A DNA stretch of 55,010 nt from an uncultured Bacteroidales bacterium (lineage in GTDB: Bacteria > Bacteroidota > Bacteroidia > Bacteroidales > Paludibacteraceae), in the NCBI GenBank assembly GCA_937910305.1, contig CALEPS010000067.1, positions 1 through 55,010 of the forward strand, written 5' to 3'. Every line of letters starts with the position of its first letter. Within the stretch, counting starts at the first letter, position 1. Under the pieces are notes generated by a model. The model saw only the letters and a program-made list of their open reading frames with translations. It searched no databases and had not been told where the DNA came from. Of the stretch, positions 8,407-16,131 are shown piece after piece. The position numbers and the translations under genes were made by a program.

Positions 8407-8781
8407 ATGAAAAAGATTTTTTCTTTGGCAGTAGTATGCTGCCTCGCCCTCGTGGGCGCAATGTTCGTTTCTTGCGAGAACGAGCAGAAGAGTAGTTATC
8501 CGTATGAAGTAAAGTTGGCTCCGGTGGAGCAGGACCCGGCATTGTGCATGCAGTTTGAGCTGAATGGTCTGCCTATTATCAACGAGGAGATGGAGAAAGC
8601 AGCAGATCAGAAGGGCATCATCTTCAAAGACACTCGCTCCGGCGCCGACAAGCGTGCAAAAGAGGCTTTTGCTAAAGGTGTTGATCGCGTACGCGAAGAG
8701 ACCAACAACTCGTACGAAGGTCTGATCATCGTTCTCAACCTTGCTGACCCGGTCACCGAGCTCCAAAGAGTGACACTTTAA
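8407..8781 (+). CDS. small lipoprotein of unknown function
   Basis: 124 residues with a clear lipobox (FVSCEN). The mature part is acidic, predicted mixed helix and strand, with no motif I recognise. It is co-transcribed with the preceding lipoprotein and closed by the terminator at 8823-8843. Confidence 0.7.
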   Translation: MKKIFSLAVVCCLALVGAMFVSCENEQKSSYPYEVKLAPVEQDPALCMQFELNGLPIINEEMEKAADQKGIIFKDTRSGADKRAKEAFAKGVDRVREETNNSYEGLIIVLNLADPVTELQRVTL

Positions 8782-8822
8782 GCCGTCTTAATGTAGAAAA
8801 ATTGACGGAATTAGTATAAAAG

Positions 8823-8843
8823 GAGTGCTTCGGCACTCTTTTT
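8823..8843 (+). terminator. Rho-independent terminator of the lipoprotein operon
   Basis: Stem gagtgc / gcactc with a ttcg tetraloop, followed by TTTTT. Confidence 0.85.
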
Positions 8844-8853
8844 GCGTTAATAG

Positions 8854-8885
8854 TTTGCGTATTTCAGAAAAAAGCAGTAAATTTG
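8854..8885 (+). promoter_or_regulatory. promoter of dapB
   Basis: TTTG (8854-8857), 20 bp, TAAATTTG (8878-8885). An A-rich stretch follows tttgcgtatttc. Confidence 0.8.
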
Positions 8886-8940
8886 TAGCCGATTTTGTGC
8901 GCACGTGTGAATATGCGCACGTATATACGAAATAAGGAAG

Positions 8941-9648
8941 ATGAAAATAGCAATTATCGGATATGGCAAGATGGGCCACATGATCGAAGATGTGGCTCGG
9001 AGCAGAGGGCATGAGATCGTGTGCGCGATAGATGCCGGCGATACTTTCGACCTAAAGGGGGCGGATGTCGCGATTGAGTTCACTACGCCGGCTACCGCAG
9101 AGGACAACATCCGCAAGGCTTGGGCGCAAGGAGTGCCGGTAGTGTGCGGGACGACAGGGTGGAATCCGGAGGAATTAAAAATTAAAAATTATAAATTAAA
9201 AATTAAGGATAACAAGGCTGTTATCGCAGACGAAACGGGCAAAGTGATGCTCGTGTGGAGCAGTAATTACTCCGTGGGCGTGAACATATTCTTTGAGCTG
9301 AACAAGTTTCTGGCTCAGAAAATAAGAGAAGCCTCTCCCCAACCCTCCCCTGAAGGGAAGGGAGGTTATATGCCGTCCATCAAAGAGATTCACCATATTC
9401 ACAAGTTGGATAAGCCGAGCGGCACGGCAAAGACGCTTGCGGAGCAAATCTCCGCTATGTACGAAGGAAGGATGTACGATGTACGAAGGGAAGTGCCGAT
9501 TGAATCCATCCGCGAGGGCGAAGTGCCGGGGACGCATGAGGTGACATGGGACAGTGAGGAGGATACGATCGTCATCACACACATCGCCAAAGGCCGGCGT
9601 GGTTTTGCCTTAGGAGCCGTACTCGCAGCAGAGGAGGTTACACGTTGA
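8941..9648 (+). CDS. dapB: 4-hydroxy-tetrahydrodipicolinate reductase with three different repeat inserts
   Basis: Reduces HTPA with NAD(P)H in the diaminopimelate/lysine pathway. Visible motifs are GYGKMG near the N-terminus, the cofactor/substrate segment VVCGTTGW and the catalytic EIHHIHKLDKPSGTAKT. 235 residues. Three inserts from three repeat families interrupt it in frame: five aattaaa-type heptamers (9173-9207) after TTGWNPE, a C/G hairpin (9332-9368, read SPQPSPEGKGG) just before the catalytic motif, and gtacgaa repeats (9460-9490, read MYEGRMYDVRRE). The surrounding motifs are intact, so I expect an active enzyme. Confidence 0.92.
   Translation: MKIAIIGYGKMGHMIEDVARSRGHEIVCAIDAGDTFDLKGADVAIEFTTPATAEDNIRKAWAQGVPVVCGTTGWNPEELKIKNYKLKIKDNKAVIADETGKVMLVWSSNYSVGVNIFFELNKFLAQKIREASPQPSPEGKGGYMPSIKEIHHIHKLDKPSGTAKTLAEQISAMYEGRMYDVRREVPIESIREGEVPGTHEVTWDSEEDTIVITHIAKGRRGFALGAVLAAEEVTR
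9173..9207 (+). repeat. heptamer array in dapB (5 units)
   Basis: aattaaa, aattaaa, aattata, aattaaa, aattaag: 35 bp of exact 7-bp period inside the coding sequence. Confidence 0.9.
9332..9368 (+). repeat. short C/G-rich hairpin repeat in dapB
   Basis: ccctcccctgaagggaaggg forms a near-perfect hairpin. Relatives lie at 33443-33476 (S26-like gene), 34376-34398 (M6 gene), 41298-41330 (after mlaF) and 38944-38968. Confidence 0.8.
9460..9490 (+). repeat. gtacgaa repeat in dapB
   Basis: gtacgaa, gtacgat and gtacgaa units read in frame as YEGRMYDVRRE; same family as 3376-3432. Confidence 0.85.
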
Positions 9649-9700
9649 TTACCCGAAGTAGAGGAGATTGCCCGCAGAAAGTAAGGACACACTATCGATA

Positions 9701-9750
9701 ACCACTAAATATCACTAAGAATCACTAAGAATCACTAAGAACAACTAACG
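9701..9750 (+). repeat. 10-bp tandem array upstream of lepB (5 units)
   Basis: accactaaat, atcactaaga three times, acaactaacg. A gaac-attgc-gttc inverted repeat follows at 9761-9773, next to the lepB ribosome site. I see no standard promoter in this spacer. Confidence 0.85.
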
Positions 9751-9795
9751 ATTATTTTTTGAACATTGCGTTCGAAAAATCACAGAAAAAGGGAA

Positions 9796-11154
9796 ATGAA
9801 AAGTTTTAAAGAAAGAATAAATGAGACTACGCGCGGCGGATGGATCCGTGCGGGAATATGGGGAACGCTGTATGTGGCGTTCGTTATATGGGTAGCTTGG
9901 GGCGACTGGAAGAGTTTAGGGTGGCTGGCGTTATTGCCGCTCGTGATTGACATGTTCACCACCAAGTATATCAACTATAGCTGGTGGCGCAAATACAAAG
10001 ACACCAAGCCGGCACTATATACTCTGTTCAGTTGGATAGACGCGATTGTGTTTGCGCTGGTGGCGGTGTATTTCATCAACCTGTATATCTTCCAGAACTA
10101 CCAGATCCCGAGTTCGAGTCTGGAGAAGAGTCTGCGGGTGGGCGATTTCCTGTACGTAAGCAAGATGGCTTACGGCGCGCGCGTACCGCAGACTCCGTTG
10201 AGCATGCCGCTGGTGCAACACACTATGCCGGAATGGTTAGGCGGCGGAAAGAGTTATCTGGATTGGCCTCATTGGGAGTACAAACGTCTCAAAGGCTGGA
10301 CCAGTCCGCAGAAAGGCGATATCGTGGTGTTCAATTTCCCTGCTGGCGACACGGTATGCACGAAGATGCAGAACCCGGATTACTATACGCTCAAGTACTA
10401 CTACGGCGATGGGTTGATCCAGAGCCGCAAGGATGTGTTCGGCGAGATCGTGACGCGTCCTGTGGATAGAAGGGAAAATTATGTGAAACGCTGTGTGGGC
10501 GAGCCGGGAGACAGTCTGCGTATAATTAACAATGTTGTTTATACGAAGCCTTCAGCCGTCAGCTATCAGCCATCAGAATGGCAGCGTGAACCGGAGAGAG
10601 AGGGGGTGCAGTTGAACTATCTGGTTCGGACGGACGGACATGTGTTTGGTGCGAAATACCTGGAGAAGATTGGTATCAGCATAGCTGACCGCGTGCAGGT
10701 AGATCCGCAGACATGGCATTTCCCGCTGACGGAGGCTATGAAGGCAGAAATGGAGAAGAATCCGCATGTGCTCGCTGTAGAAATAGAGCCGGAGACACAA
10801 GGCGGAGCCGTTTATCCGCTGGGTCACAACGAGTGGACGAGGGACAACTACGGACCTATTTATATTCCGCGGAAAGGCGACAAGATTCTGATTACCGAGG
10901 AGAACTACTGGGTCTATAAGCGTATTGCGGAGGCGTATGAGTTCCAGCCAATGCAGATTGGCAAAGAATATGAGTTCCGGATGGACTACTACTGGATGCA
11001 AGGCGACAACCGGCATAACAGCGCGGACAGCCGTTACTGGGGTTTCGTGCCGGAGGACCATATCGTCGGACGACCTGTGTTCATTTGGCTGAGTATCGAC
11101 AAAGACAACCATTCTATACGCTTTTCACGCATTGGAATGCGTGCCAAGCGATAG
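9796..11154 (+). CDS. lepB: signal peptidase I
   Basis: Membrane-bound leader peptidase that cleaves Sec signal peptides. About 452 residues, long for the family, as is common in Bacteroidota. The N-terminal part has several hydrophobic segments (about 19-55 and 79-100), then the Ser box IPSSSLEKSL (nucleophile about S108), the Lys box YVKRCVGEPGDS, and GDNRHNSADSRYWGFVPEDH near the C-terminus. The ATG at 9796 is preferred over the upstream TTG because of the AAAAAGGGA just before it. A tcagccg-type heptamer array (10552-10579) is read in frame as SAVSYQPSE after the Lys box. The gene ends in the heptamer array that flanks the next gene. Confidence 0.9.
   Translation: MKSFKERINETTRGGWIRAGIWGTLYVAFVIWVAWGDWKSLGWLALLPLVIDMFTTKYINYSWWRKYKDTKPALYTLFSWIDAIVFALVAVYFINLYIFQNYQIPSSSLEKSLRVGDFLYVSKMAYGARVPQTPLSMPLVQHTMPEWLGGGKSYLDWPHWEYKRLKGWTSPQKGDIVVFNFPAGDTVCTKMQNPDYYTLKYYYGDGLIQSRKDVFGEIVTRPVDRRENYVKRCVGEPGDSLRIINNVVYTKPSAVSYQPSEWQREPEREGVQLNYLVRTDGHVFGAKYLEKIGISIADRVQVDPQTWHFPLTEAMKAEMEKNPHVLAVEIEPETQGGAVYPLGHNEWTRDNYGPIYIPRKGDKILITEENYWVYKRIAEAYEFQPMQIGKEYEFRMDYYWMQGDNRHNSADSRYWGFVPEDHIVGRPVFIWLSIDKDNHSIRFSRIGMRAKR
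10552..10579 (+). repeat. heptamer array in lepB (tcagccg, tcagcta, tcagcca, tcagaat)
   Basis: Four 7-bp units in frame; the same heptamer recurs in the WbqC-like gene at 12011-12038. Confidence 0.85.
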
Positions 11155-11158
11155 AATG

Positions 11159-11186
11159 AATTAAAAATTAAAAATTCTAAATTAAA
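11159..11186 (+). repeat. left heptamer array of S23-like element A
   Basis: aattaaa, aattaaa, aattcta, aattaaa, ending one base before the S23-like start codon. 11165-11189 is complementary to 11569-11593 at 24 of 25 positions. Confidence 0.9.
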
Positions 11187-11187
11187 A

Positions 11188-11562
11188 ATGAAGTCAGCTG
11201 AAGAAAATATCATTCAAGAAAAGACATTTGATTTTGCTATTCGTATAGTTAAATTATACAAATACCTTACCACAACTGCTACAAACAAAGAATACACATT
11301 AAGCAAGCAACTTCTTAGAAGCGGCACATCCATCGGAGCAAATACAGAAGAAGCTATAGGAGCAACATCAACCGCAGATTTCATCAACAAACTATCAATT
11401 GCCTACAAAGAAGCCAGAGAATCACGATATTGGATTCGACTATTGGAAAAGACTGATTATTTATCTCCCAAAGAAGCAGATAGCTTACTAACCGATTTGG
11501 ATGATATTTGTAATATACTGGCTAAGATTCAGATAACTACCAAGAGTAAATCACTGAAGTAA
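11188..11562 (+). CDS. four-helix-bundle protein of the S23 / 23S rRNA intervening-sequence family
   Basis: 124 residues, all helical. The family signature reads KTFDFAIRIVKLYKYL, then LSKQLLRSGTSIGANTEEA and KLSIAYKEARESRYWIRLLE. Relatives are encoded inside 23S rRNA intervening sequences, and the fold is shared with the Avd accessory protein of diversity-generating retroelements; their biochemical role is unsettled. The gene is clearly more AT-rich than lepB and ilvE around it. Heptamer arrays in opposite orientation touch both its start and stop codons, forming a 25-bp inverted repeat. It sits between lepB and a WbqC-like gene and has no functional link to either. Confidence 0.85.
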   Translation: MKSAEENIIQEKTFDFAIRIVKLYKYLTTTATNKEYTLSKQLLRSGTSIGANTEEAIGATSTADFINKLSIAYKEARESRYWIRLLEKTDYLSPKEADSLLTDLDDICNILAKIQITTKSKSLK

Positions 11563-11595
11563 TTTTTAATTTTTAATTTAAAATTTTTAATTTAT
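11561..11595 (+). repeat. right heptamer array of S23-like element A (inverted)
   Basis: aattttt, aattttt, aatttaa, aattttt, aatttat. This is the inverted counterpart of the left array. It contains the stop codon of the S23-like gene and ends one base before the TTG start of the next gene. Confidence 0.9.
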
Positions 11596-11596
11596 T

Positions 11597-12127
11597 TTGG
11601 TACTCCCTACTGCATATTTGCCTCCCTTGTCGTACATGGAATCGCTGATGCGCGAGCCGGCGACGATCGAGCAGATGGAGACGTTTGAGAAACAGACGTT
11701 CCGCAATCGATGCACGATTGCAATGCACAATTCACAATGCACAATGCACAATTACGAATTGGTGCGGCTGACCGTACCGGTGAAAAAAGTGGAGCACAAG
11801 CAGTTGACGCGGGATATAGAGATCAGTTACCAGACGCGATGGCAACACCAACACTGGATTACGCTCGTAAGTGCCTATCAACATACACCGTATTTCATGT
11901 ATTTCGCCGACTATCTCAAGCCGTTCTATGAACGGGAGTACAAATGGCTGATTGACCTGAACGACGAGATGAATGCGACGCTGGTTAGTTTGATGAACAG
12001 GCAAAGGCCGTCAGCCGTCAGCCGTCAGCATTCAGCCCGCACGGAGGATTGGAGCGGACAGATATGGACAGACAAACATCCGTGGCAAACGGAACTGAGC
12101 GTGTTAGACACGCTATTTGATGATTGA
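11597..12127 (+). CDS. WbqC-like family protein
   Basis: 176-residue soluble protein. PTAYLPPLSYMESLM, QTFRNRCTI, RLTVPV, RDIEISYQTRWQHQHWITLVSAY and KPFYEREYKWLIDLN match the WbqC-like family, which often lies in polysaccharide loci but has no firm biochemical role. The only sensible start is TTG at 11597, directly after the right heptamer array; the normal ATG region seems to have been replaced. Two in-frame arrays are visible: caatgca heptamers (11721-11760) and tcagccg heptamers (12011-12038). It ends 3 bp before ilvE. Confidence 0.75.
   Translation: MVLPTAYLPPLSYMESLMREPATIEQMETFEKQTFRNRCTIAMHNSQCTMHNYELVRLTVPVKKVEHKQLTRDIEISYQTRWQHQHWITLVSAYQHTPYFMYFADYLKPFYEREYKWLIDLNDEMNATLVSLMNRQRPSAVSRQHSARTEDWSGQIWTDKHPWQTELSVLDTLFDD
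11721..11760 (+). repeat. heptamer array (caatgca type) in the WbqC-like gene
   Basis: caatgca, caattca, caatgca, caatgca, caattac, then gaatt. Read in frame as part of AMHNSQCTMHNYE between CTI and LVRLTVPV. Confidence 0.85.
12011..12038 (+). repeat. heptamer array (tcagccg)x2, tcagcat, tcagccc in the WbqC-like gene
   Basis: Four in-frame heptamers near the C-terminal end of the WbqC-like protein. Confidence 0.85.
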
Positions 12128-12130
12128 GAA

Positions 12131-13201
12131 ATGAAAGATATTGACTGGAGTAAATTAGGATTTCATTATACCGAACCGGACTATATTGTCCGCTCGGCAT
12201 ATCATGACGGCAAATGGGAAGAACCGTACGCAACCCAAGACAAGTTCTTGCATTTGCATGTATCCGCCACTTGTCTGCAATACGGACAAGAGGCGTTCGA
12301 AGGACTGAAAGCGTTCCGCGGAGTGGACGGTAAGATCCGTATCTTCCGCTGGAAGGAGAATGCGCGCCGGATGGCGAAGAGCGCAGAGGGACTGTATATG
12401 GCACCTGTGCCGGAAGAGATCTTCGGCAAAGCGATTCACTTGGCATTGGAGAAGAACATGGATTTTGTACCGCCGTACGGAACCGGTGCGACATTGTATT
12501 TCCGGCCGCTGCTGATAGGTACGACGCCGCGTCTGGGTGTAGGTCCGGGACGGGATTTCGAGTTCATCGTCATCCCTTCGCCTATCGGACCTTACTATCC
12601 CGGTAAGTTCCATTGCACGACGTTTGTAGTGAACCGGCATGTGGACCGTGCGGCACCGTTCGGGACGGGCACCTTCAAGGTAGGCGGTAACTATGCTTCG
12701 TCCTTCCGCGCTACCGAACCGGCGCATGCGCAAGGAATGGACTGTCTGTTCCTGGACGCGCGTTACCACAGGTATATCGATGAGTGTAGTGCGGCGAATT
12801 TTATAGGAATCAGGAAGATTACAGACCGCTCCGCTGACAGAGTACAGACCGCTTCGCTGAAAGACCGAAATACAATCGAATACCTTACTCCGCGGAGCAG
12901 TGCTATTCTGCCGAGTATCACGAATGACAGTCTGATGACTCTGGCACGCGAGAAAGGCTACAAAGTGACACGCCGGCATATCCGTCTGGAGGAGTTGGCT
13001 CAGATGCAGGAAGCCGCAGCGTGCGGCACTGCGTGCGTCATCAGCCCGATTGACAAAGTGATTGACCCTGAGAACAACAAGATTTATTCATTCGGAGCCG
13101 AACCGGGTCCTATACTGACGGACCTTTACCGCTCACTGAAAGATATACAGTACGGACGGGCGGAAGACAGGCATGGATGGTGCGAGGTAATTGAGAATTG
13201 A
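12131..13201 (+). CDS. ilvE: branched-chain-amino-acid aminotransferase
   Basis: PLP-dependent transaminase for Leu/Ile/Val, 356 residues, class IV fold. The PLP lysine is in GTFKVGGNYASS (about K183). Other conserved segments are YGQEAFEGLKAFR, IDECSAANFIGI, SSAILPSITNDSL and EAAACGTACVISPI. An insert at about 12829-12868 (accgctccgctgacag and accgcttcgctg, mini-hairpin family in reverse) is read as TDRSADRVQTASLKDR between FIGIRK and TIEYLTPRSS. The last codons (VIEN, stop) are aattgag heptamers. Confidence 0.92.
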   Translation: MKDIDWSKLGFHYTEPDYIVRSAYHDGKWEEPYATQDKFLHLHVSATCLQYGQEAFEGLKAFRGVDGKIRIFRWKENARRMAKSAEGLYMAPVPEEIFGKAIHLALEKNMDFVPPYGTGATLYFRPLLIGTTPRLGVGPGRDFEFIVIPSPIGPYYPGKFHCTTFVVNRHVDRAAPFGTGTFKVGGNYASSFRATEPAHAQGMDCLFLDARYHRYIDECSAANFIGIRKITDRSADRVQTASLKDRNTIEYLTPRSSAILPSITNDSLMTLAREKGYKVTRRHIRLEELAQMQEAAACGTACVISPIDKVIDPENNKIYSFGAEPGPILTDLYRSLKDIQYGRAEDRHGWCEVIEN

Positions 13202-13230
13202 GAATTGAGAATTGAAAATTGAGAATTCAA
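13189..13230 (+). repeat. heptamer array at the ilvE stop codon (6 units)
   Basis: aattgag three times, aattgaa, aattgag, aattcaa, continuing into attaaaaatt. The ilvE stop TGA lies between units 2 and 3. Confidence 0.9.
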
Positions 13231-13247
13231 ATTAAAAATTATATATT

Positions 13248-14786
13248 ATGTTTAAGAATCAACCCAAAGGATTGTTCGCGTTGGCTTTAGCCAACACAGG
13301 CGAGCGTTTCGGCTACTACACGATGTTAGCCGTATTCGCGCTTTTCTTGCGCGCTAATTTCGGTCTGTCAGCTTCAGCAGCCGGTGCTATTTACTCCACG
13401 TTCCTCGCGTTCGTTTATTTCCTGCCGCTGATCGGTGGTATAGTAGCCGACAAGATCGGTTACGGCAAGTGCGTGACGATAGGTATTATTATCATGTTTC
13501 TGGGCTATGTGCTGCTCGCTATCCCGATGGGAGGCGTGGAATACGGCAGTACGGCAGTAGCGATGGCAGGCATGATAGGTGCGTTAGTACTCATCAGTTT
13601 CGGAACAGGTCTTTTCAAAGGTAACCTGCAAGTGATGGTAGGTAACCTGTATGACGATCCGCAGTACGCAGACCGTCGCGACGCCGCTTTCTCGCTGTTC
13701 TATATGGCAATCAACATCGGCGCTATGTTTGCTCCTACGGCAGCCGTGAAAATCATGGACTGGGCACAGAGTTCGCTGGGCGTGAGCGTCAATGACAGTT
13801 ACCATTTCGCGTTCGCAGTAGCGTGCGCTTCGCTTATTCTTAGTATCGCTATCTACTACGCTTGCCGTCCTTGGTTCAAGCATGTGGAGAATACCGCCAA
13901 GCAGGCAGCAGCAAGCGGTCAGAAGGTAGAGGAACTGACACCGGAGCAGACCAAGAAACGTATTGTGGCGCTGTGTCTGGTGTTCGCAGTAGTGCTGTTC
14001 TTCTGGATGGCGTTCCACCAGAACGGTCTGACGCTGACCTATTTCGCCAATGAGTTTGTGAACCCTGTAGTGACCGGTGTTCAGACGATGGCATTCGACA
14101 TCATCAATCTGGTATTGGTAGCAATCCTCGTCTATGTGCTGTTCGGTATCTTCGGCGAAGGGACGAAGAAAGCAAAGATGATATGGAGCTGCGTAGGAAT
14201 CGCTGTATTGGGTGCGCTGGCATACAAGTATATCAGCCATCCGGCAGAGATCGGTATCTCCGCTCCTATCTTCCAGCAGTTCAACCCGTTCTACGTAGTA
14301 GCCCTGACGCCGGTGAGCATGGCTATCTTCGGCGCGCTGGCAAAGAAAGGCAAAGAGCCGAGCGCACCGCGTAAGATCGCTTACGGTATGTTAGTAGCAG
14401 CCGCAGCATACGCCGTGATGGCGTTCTGCTCGATCGGTCTGCTGACTCCGGCAGAGCAAGAACTGGCACGTGTGACTGGAGACGGCACGTTCGTTAATTC
14501 CAATGTGCTGATCCTCACGTATCTGGTACTTACTTTCGGCGAGTTGCTGCTCAGCCCGATGGGAATCTCGTTTGTGAGCAAGGTTGCTCCTCCGCAATAC
14601 AAAGGAATGATGATGGGCGGCTGGTTCGTAGCTACCGCATTAGGTAATTTCCTGGTTTCCGTAGGCGGTTTCCTCTGGGGCAGTCTGCCGCTGTGGCTCG
14701 TATGGAGCGTGTTTATCGGTGTATGTCTGATTGCAGCGATCTTTATGTTCGCTATGATGGGCAAACTGGAAGACGCAACGAAGTAA
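13248..14786 (+). CDS. POT/PTR-family proton-dependent oligopeptide transporter
   Basis: 512-residue inner-membrane MFS transporter importing di- and tripeptides with protons. NTGERFGYYTMLAVFALFL carries the ExxER-type motif of the family, and GLFKGNLQVMVGNLYDD matches the PTR2 signature region. The start ATG follows an AT-rich heptamer array. The gene itself carries no insert. It ends in gtacgaa / gtcgaaa repeats before the next gene. Confidence 0.85.
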   Translation: MFKNQPKGLFALALANTGERFGYYTMLAVFALFLRANFGLSASAAGAIYSTFLAFVYFLPLIGGIVADKIGYGKCVTIGIIIMFLGYVLLAIPMGGVEYGSTAVAMAGMIGALVLISFGTGLFKGNLQVMVGNLYDDPQYADRRDAAFSLFYMAINIGAMFAPTAAVKIMDWAQSSLGVSVNDSYHFAFAVACASLILSIAIYYACRPWFKHVENTAKQAAASGQKVEELTPEQTKKRIVALCLVFAVVLFFWMAFHQNGLTLTYFANEFVNPVVTGVQTMAFDIINLVLVAILVYVLFGIFGEGTKKAKMIWSCVGIAVLGALAYKYISHPAEIGISAPIFQQFNPFYVVALTPVSMAIFGALAKKGKEPSAPRKIAYGMLVAAAAYAVMAFCSIGLLTPAEQELARVTGDGTFVNSNVLILTYLVLTFGELLLSPMGISFVSKVAPPQYKGMMMGGWFVATALGNFLVSVGGFLWGSLPLWLVWSVFIGVCLIAAIFMFAMMGKLEDATK

Positions 14787-14819
14787 TGTACGAAGGACAA
14801 AAGTCGAAAGTCGAAAGCA

Positions 14820-15401
14820 ATGGAAGAAGTAATCAAATATTTTGAAGGACTTGAGGAACGTATAGCCACTCTGGAAGCAGAGTTGGCTTCCCTCGAGGCA
14901 GAAATAGACGAACTCAAGAGTCGTCCTGCTCCCGAACCACAAGTAGTGGAGAAGGTGGTAGAGAAAATCGTAGAGAAACCGGTAGAGGTGATCAAAGAGG
15001 TGGTAGTAGAAAAGCCAGTGGTAGTAGCCGCTCCCGTCGTTCCGGAGAAACCGGAAGAGCCGGAAGCCATCCAGGAAGAGCCCGTAGCAGAAGAGCCGGT
15101 AAAGGAAGAACCGGTGAAGGCAGATCCTGCACCTGCGAAAGAAGAGGTGGCATCACCGAAGGCGGCAGTCTATGGCAAAGCCGTAGATGATATCCGTCAG
15201 GCTATATCATTGGGTGACCGGTTCCTATATCAACGCGAACTCTTCAACCAGAATGCCGAGCTGATGCAAAAGACGCTGACGGAGTTGAATGAACTGGGTT
15301 CGTTCGACGAGGCCATCCAATACATCAGCCGCTTCGGTTGGGACACAGAGAGTAACAGTTACCAGCAGTTCATCGTAGCGCTGCATCGCAGGTTCGGCTA
15401 A
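14820..15401 (+). CDS. hypothetical protein with coiled coil, Val/Glu/Pro-rich linker and conserved C-terminal domain
   Basis: 193 residues. The N-terminus (about 1-40) is a heptad-type coiled coil (KYFEGLEERIATLEAEL). Residues about 45-115 are a VEK/PVEE repeat linker, probably disordered. The C-terminal 75 residues (DDIRQAISLGDRFLYQREL through FIVALHRRFG) look like a compact helical domain that I believe is conserved in Bacteroidota. No catalytic motif. It could be a cytoplasmic scaffold. Confidence 0.7.
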   Translation: MEEVIKYFEGLEERIATLEAELASLEAEIDELKSRPAPEPQVVEKVVEKIVEKPVEVIKEVVVEKPVVVAAPVVPEKPEEPEAIQEEPVAEEPVKEEPVKADPAPAKEEVASPKAAVYGKAVDDIRQAISLGDRFLYQRELFNQNAELMQKTLTELNELGSFDEAIQYISRFGWDTESNSYQQFIVALHRRFG

Positions 15402-15410
15402 ACCGTTAAG

Positions 15411-15432
15411 ATGTTAAGTTGTTAAGATGTTA
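15411..15432 (+). repeat. gttaagat/gttaagtt array containing the rsmI start codon
   Basis: Tandem gttaagat-type octamers; the rsmI ATG is part of the last unit. Confidence 0.8.
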
Positions 15433-16092
15433 TACATCGTTCCTACACCGGTTGGTAATCTGCAGGACATTACGTTCCGCGCCATCGAGGTGCTGAAATC
15501 AGTTGATCTGATTCTTGCAGAAGACACACGCACCAGCGGCGTGCTGCTGCAGCATTATGACATCCATACGCCGCTCAAGAGCCACCACAAGTTCAACGAG
15601 CATCAGACCTCGGCGGATATTGTAGAGCGGCTGAAGGCGGGTGCTAACATTGCCTTGATCAGCGATGCCGGTACGCCGGCTATCAGCGATCCGGGATTCT
15701 TTCTGGTGCGCGCTGCCGCCGAAGCGGATATTGAGATCCAGACCCTCCCCGGTGCAACGGCTTTCGTACCTGCATTAGTGGACAGCGGGCTGCCGAACAA
15801 CCATTTCTATTTCGAGGGATTCCTGCCGCAGAAGAAAGGCCGGCAGACGAGGTTGCAGTACCTCGCGGCACTGGACCAGACATTCATCGTCTATGAGTCG
15901 CCGTTCCGGCTGGTGAAGACGCTGGAACAGCTGGCAGCCGTGTGCGGCGAGGAACGCAAAGCGAGTGTGACGCGCGAGATCAGCAAGATCCACGAAGAGA
16001 CCGTAAGAGGTTCGCTGGCGGAACTGATTGCCCGTTTCACCGCCACGCCGCCGAAAGGTGAGATTGTCATCTGTGTTGCCGGCAAGGATTGA
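15427..16092 (+). CDS. rsmI: 16S rRNA (cytidine-1402-2'-O)-methyltransferase
   Basis: SAM-dependent methylase of 16S rRNA C1402, 221 residues. Hallmarks are YIVPTPVGNLQDITFRAIEVL, AEDTRTS, LISDAGTPAISDPG and LPGATAFVPALVDSGLP. The start ATG lies inside a gttaagat octamer array (15411-15432), so the repeat supplies the initiation codon and no ordinary ribosome site is visible. Confidence 0.92.
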   Translation: MLYIVPTPVGNLQDITFRAIEVLKSVDLILAEDTRTSGVLLQHYDIHTPLKSHHKFNEHQTSADIVERLKAGANIALISDAGTPAISDPGFFLVRAAAEADIEIQTLPGATAFVPALVDSGLPNNHFYFEGFLPQKKGRQTRLQYLAALDQTFIVYESPFRLVKTLEQLAAVCGEERKASVTREISKIHEETVRGSLAELIARFTATPPKGEIVICVAGKD

Positions 16093-16093
16093 A

Positions 16094-16130
16094 ATGAACA
16101 AATGGTAAATGATAAAATGGTAAATAGCTC
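16094..16130 (+). repeat. aaatggt 7/8-bp array before the flippase gene
   Basis: Alternating 7- and 8-bp units (aaatggt, aaatgata). The same family occurs at 17564-17596, 17757-17796 (inside ribE), 20217-20250 and 33186-33234. Confidence 0.8.
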
Positions 16131-16131
16131 G

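Noticed and set aside
11188..11562. Diversity-generating retroelement suggested by the Avd-like fold
   Set aside because: No reverse transcriptase, template repeat or variable repeat pair is present near either S23-like gene.
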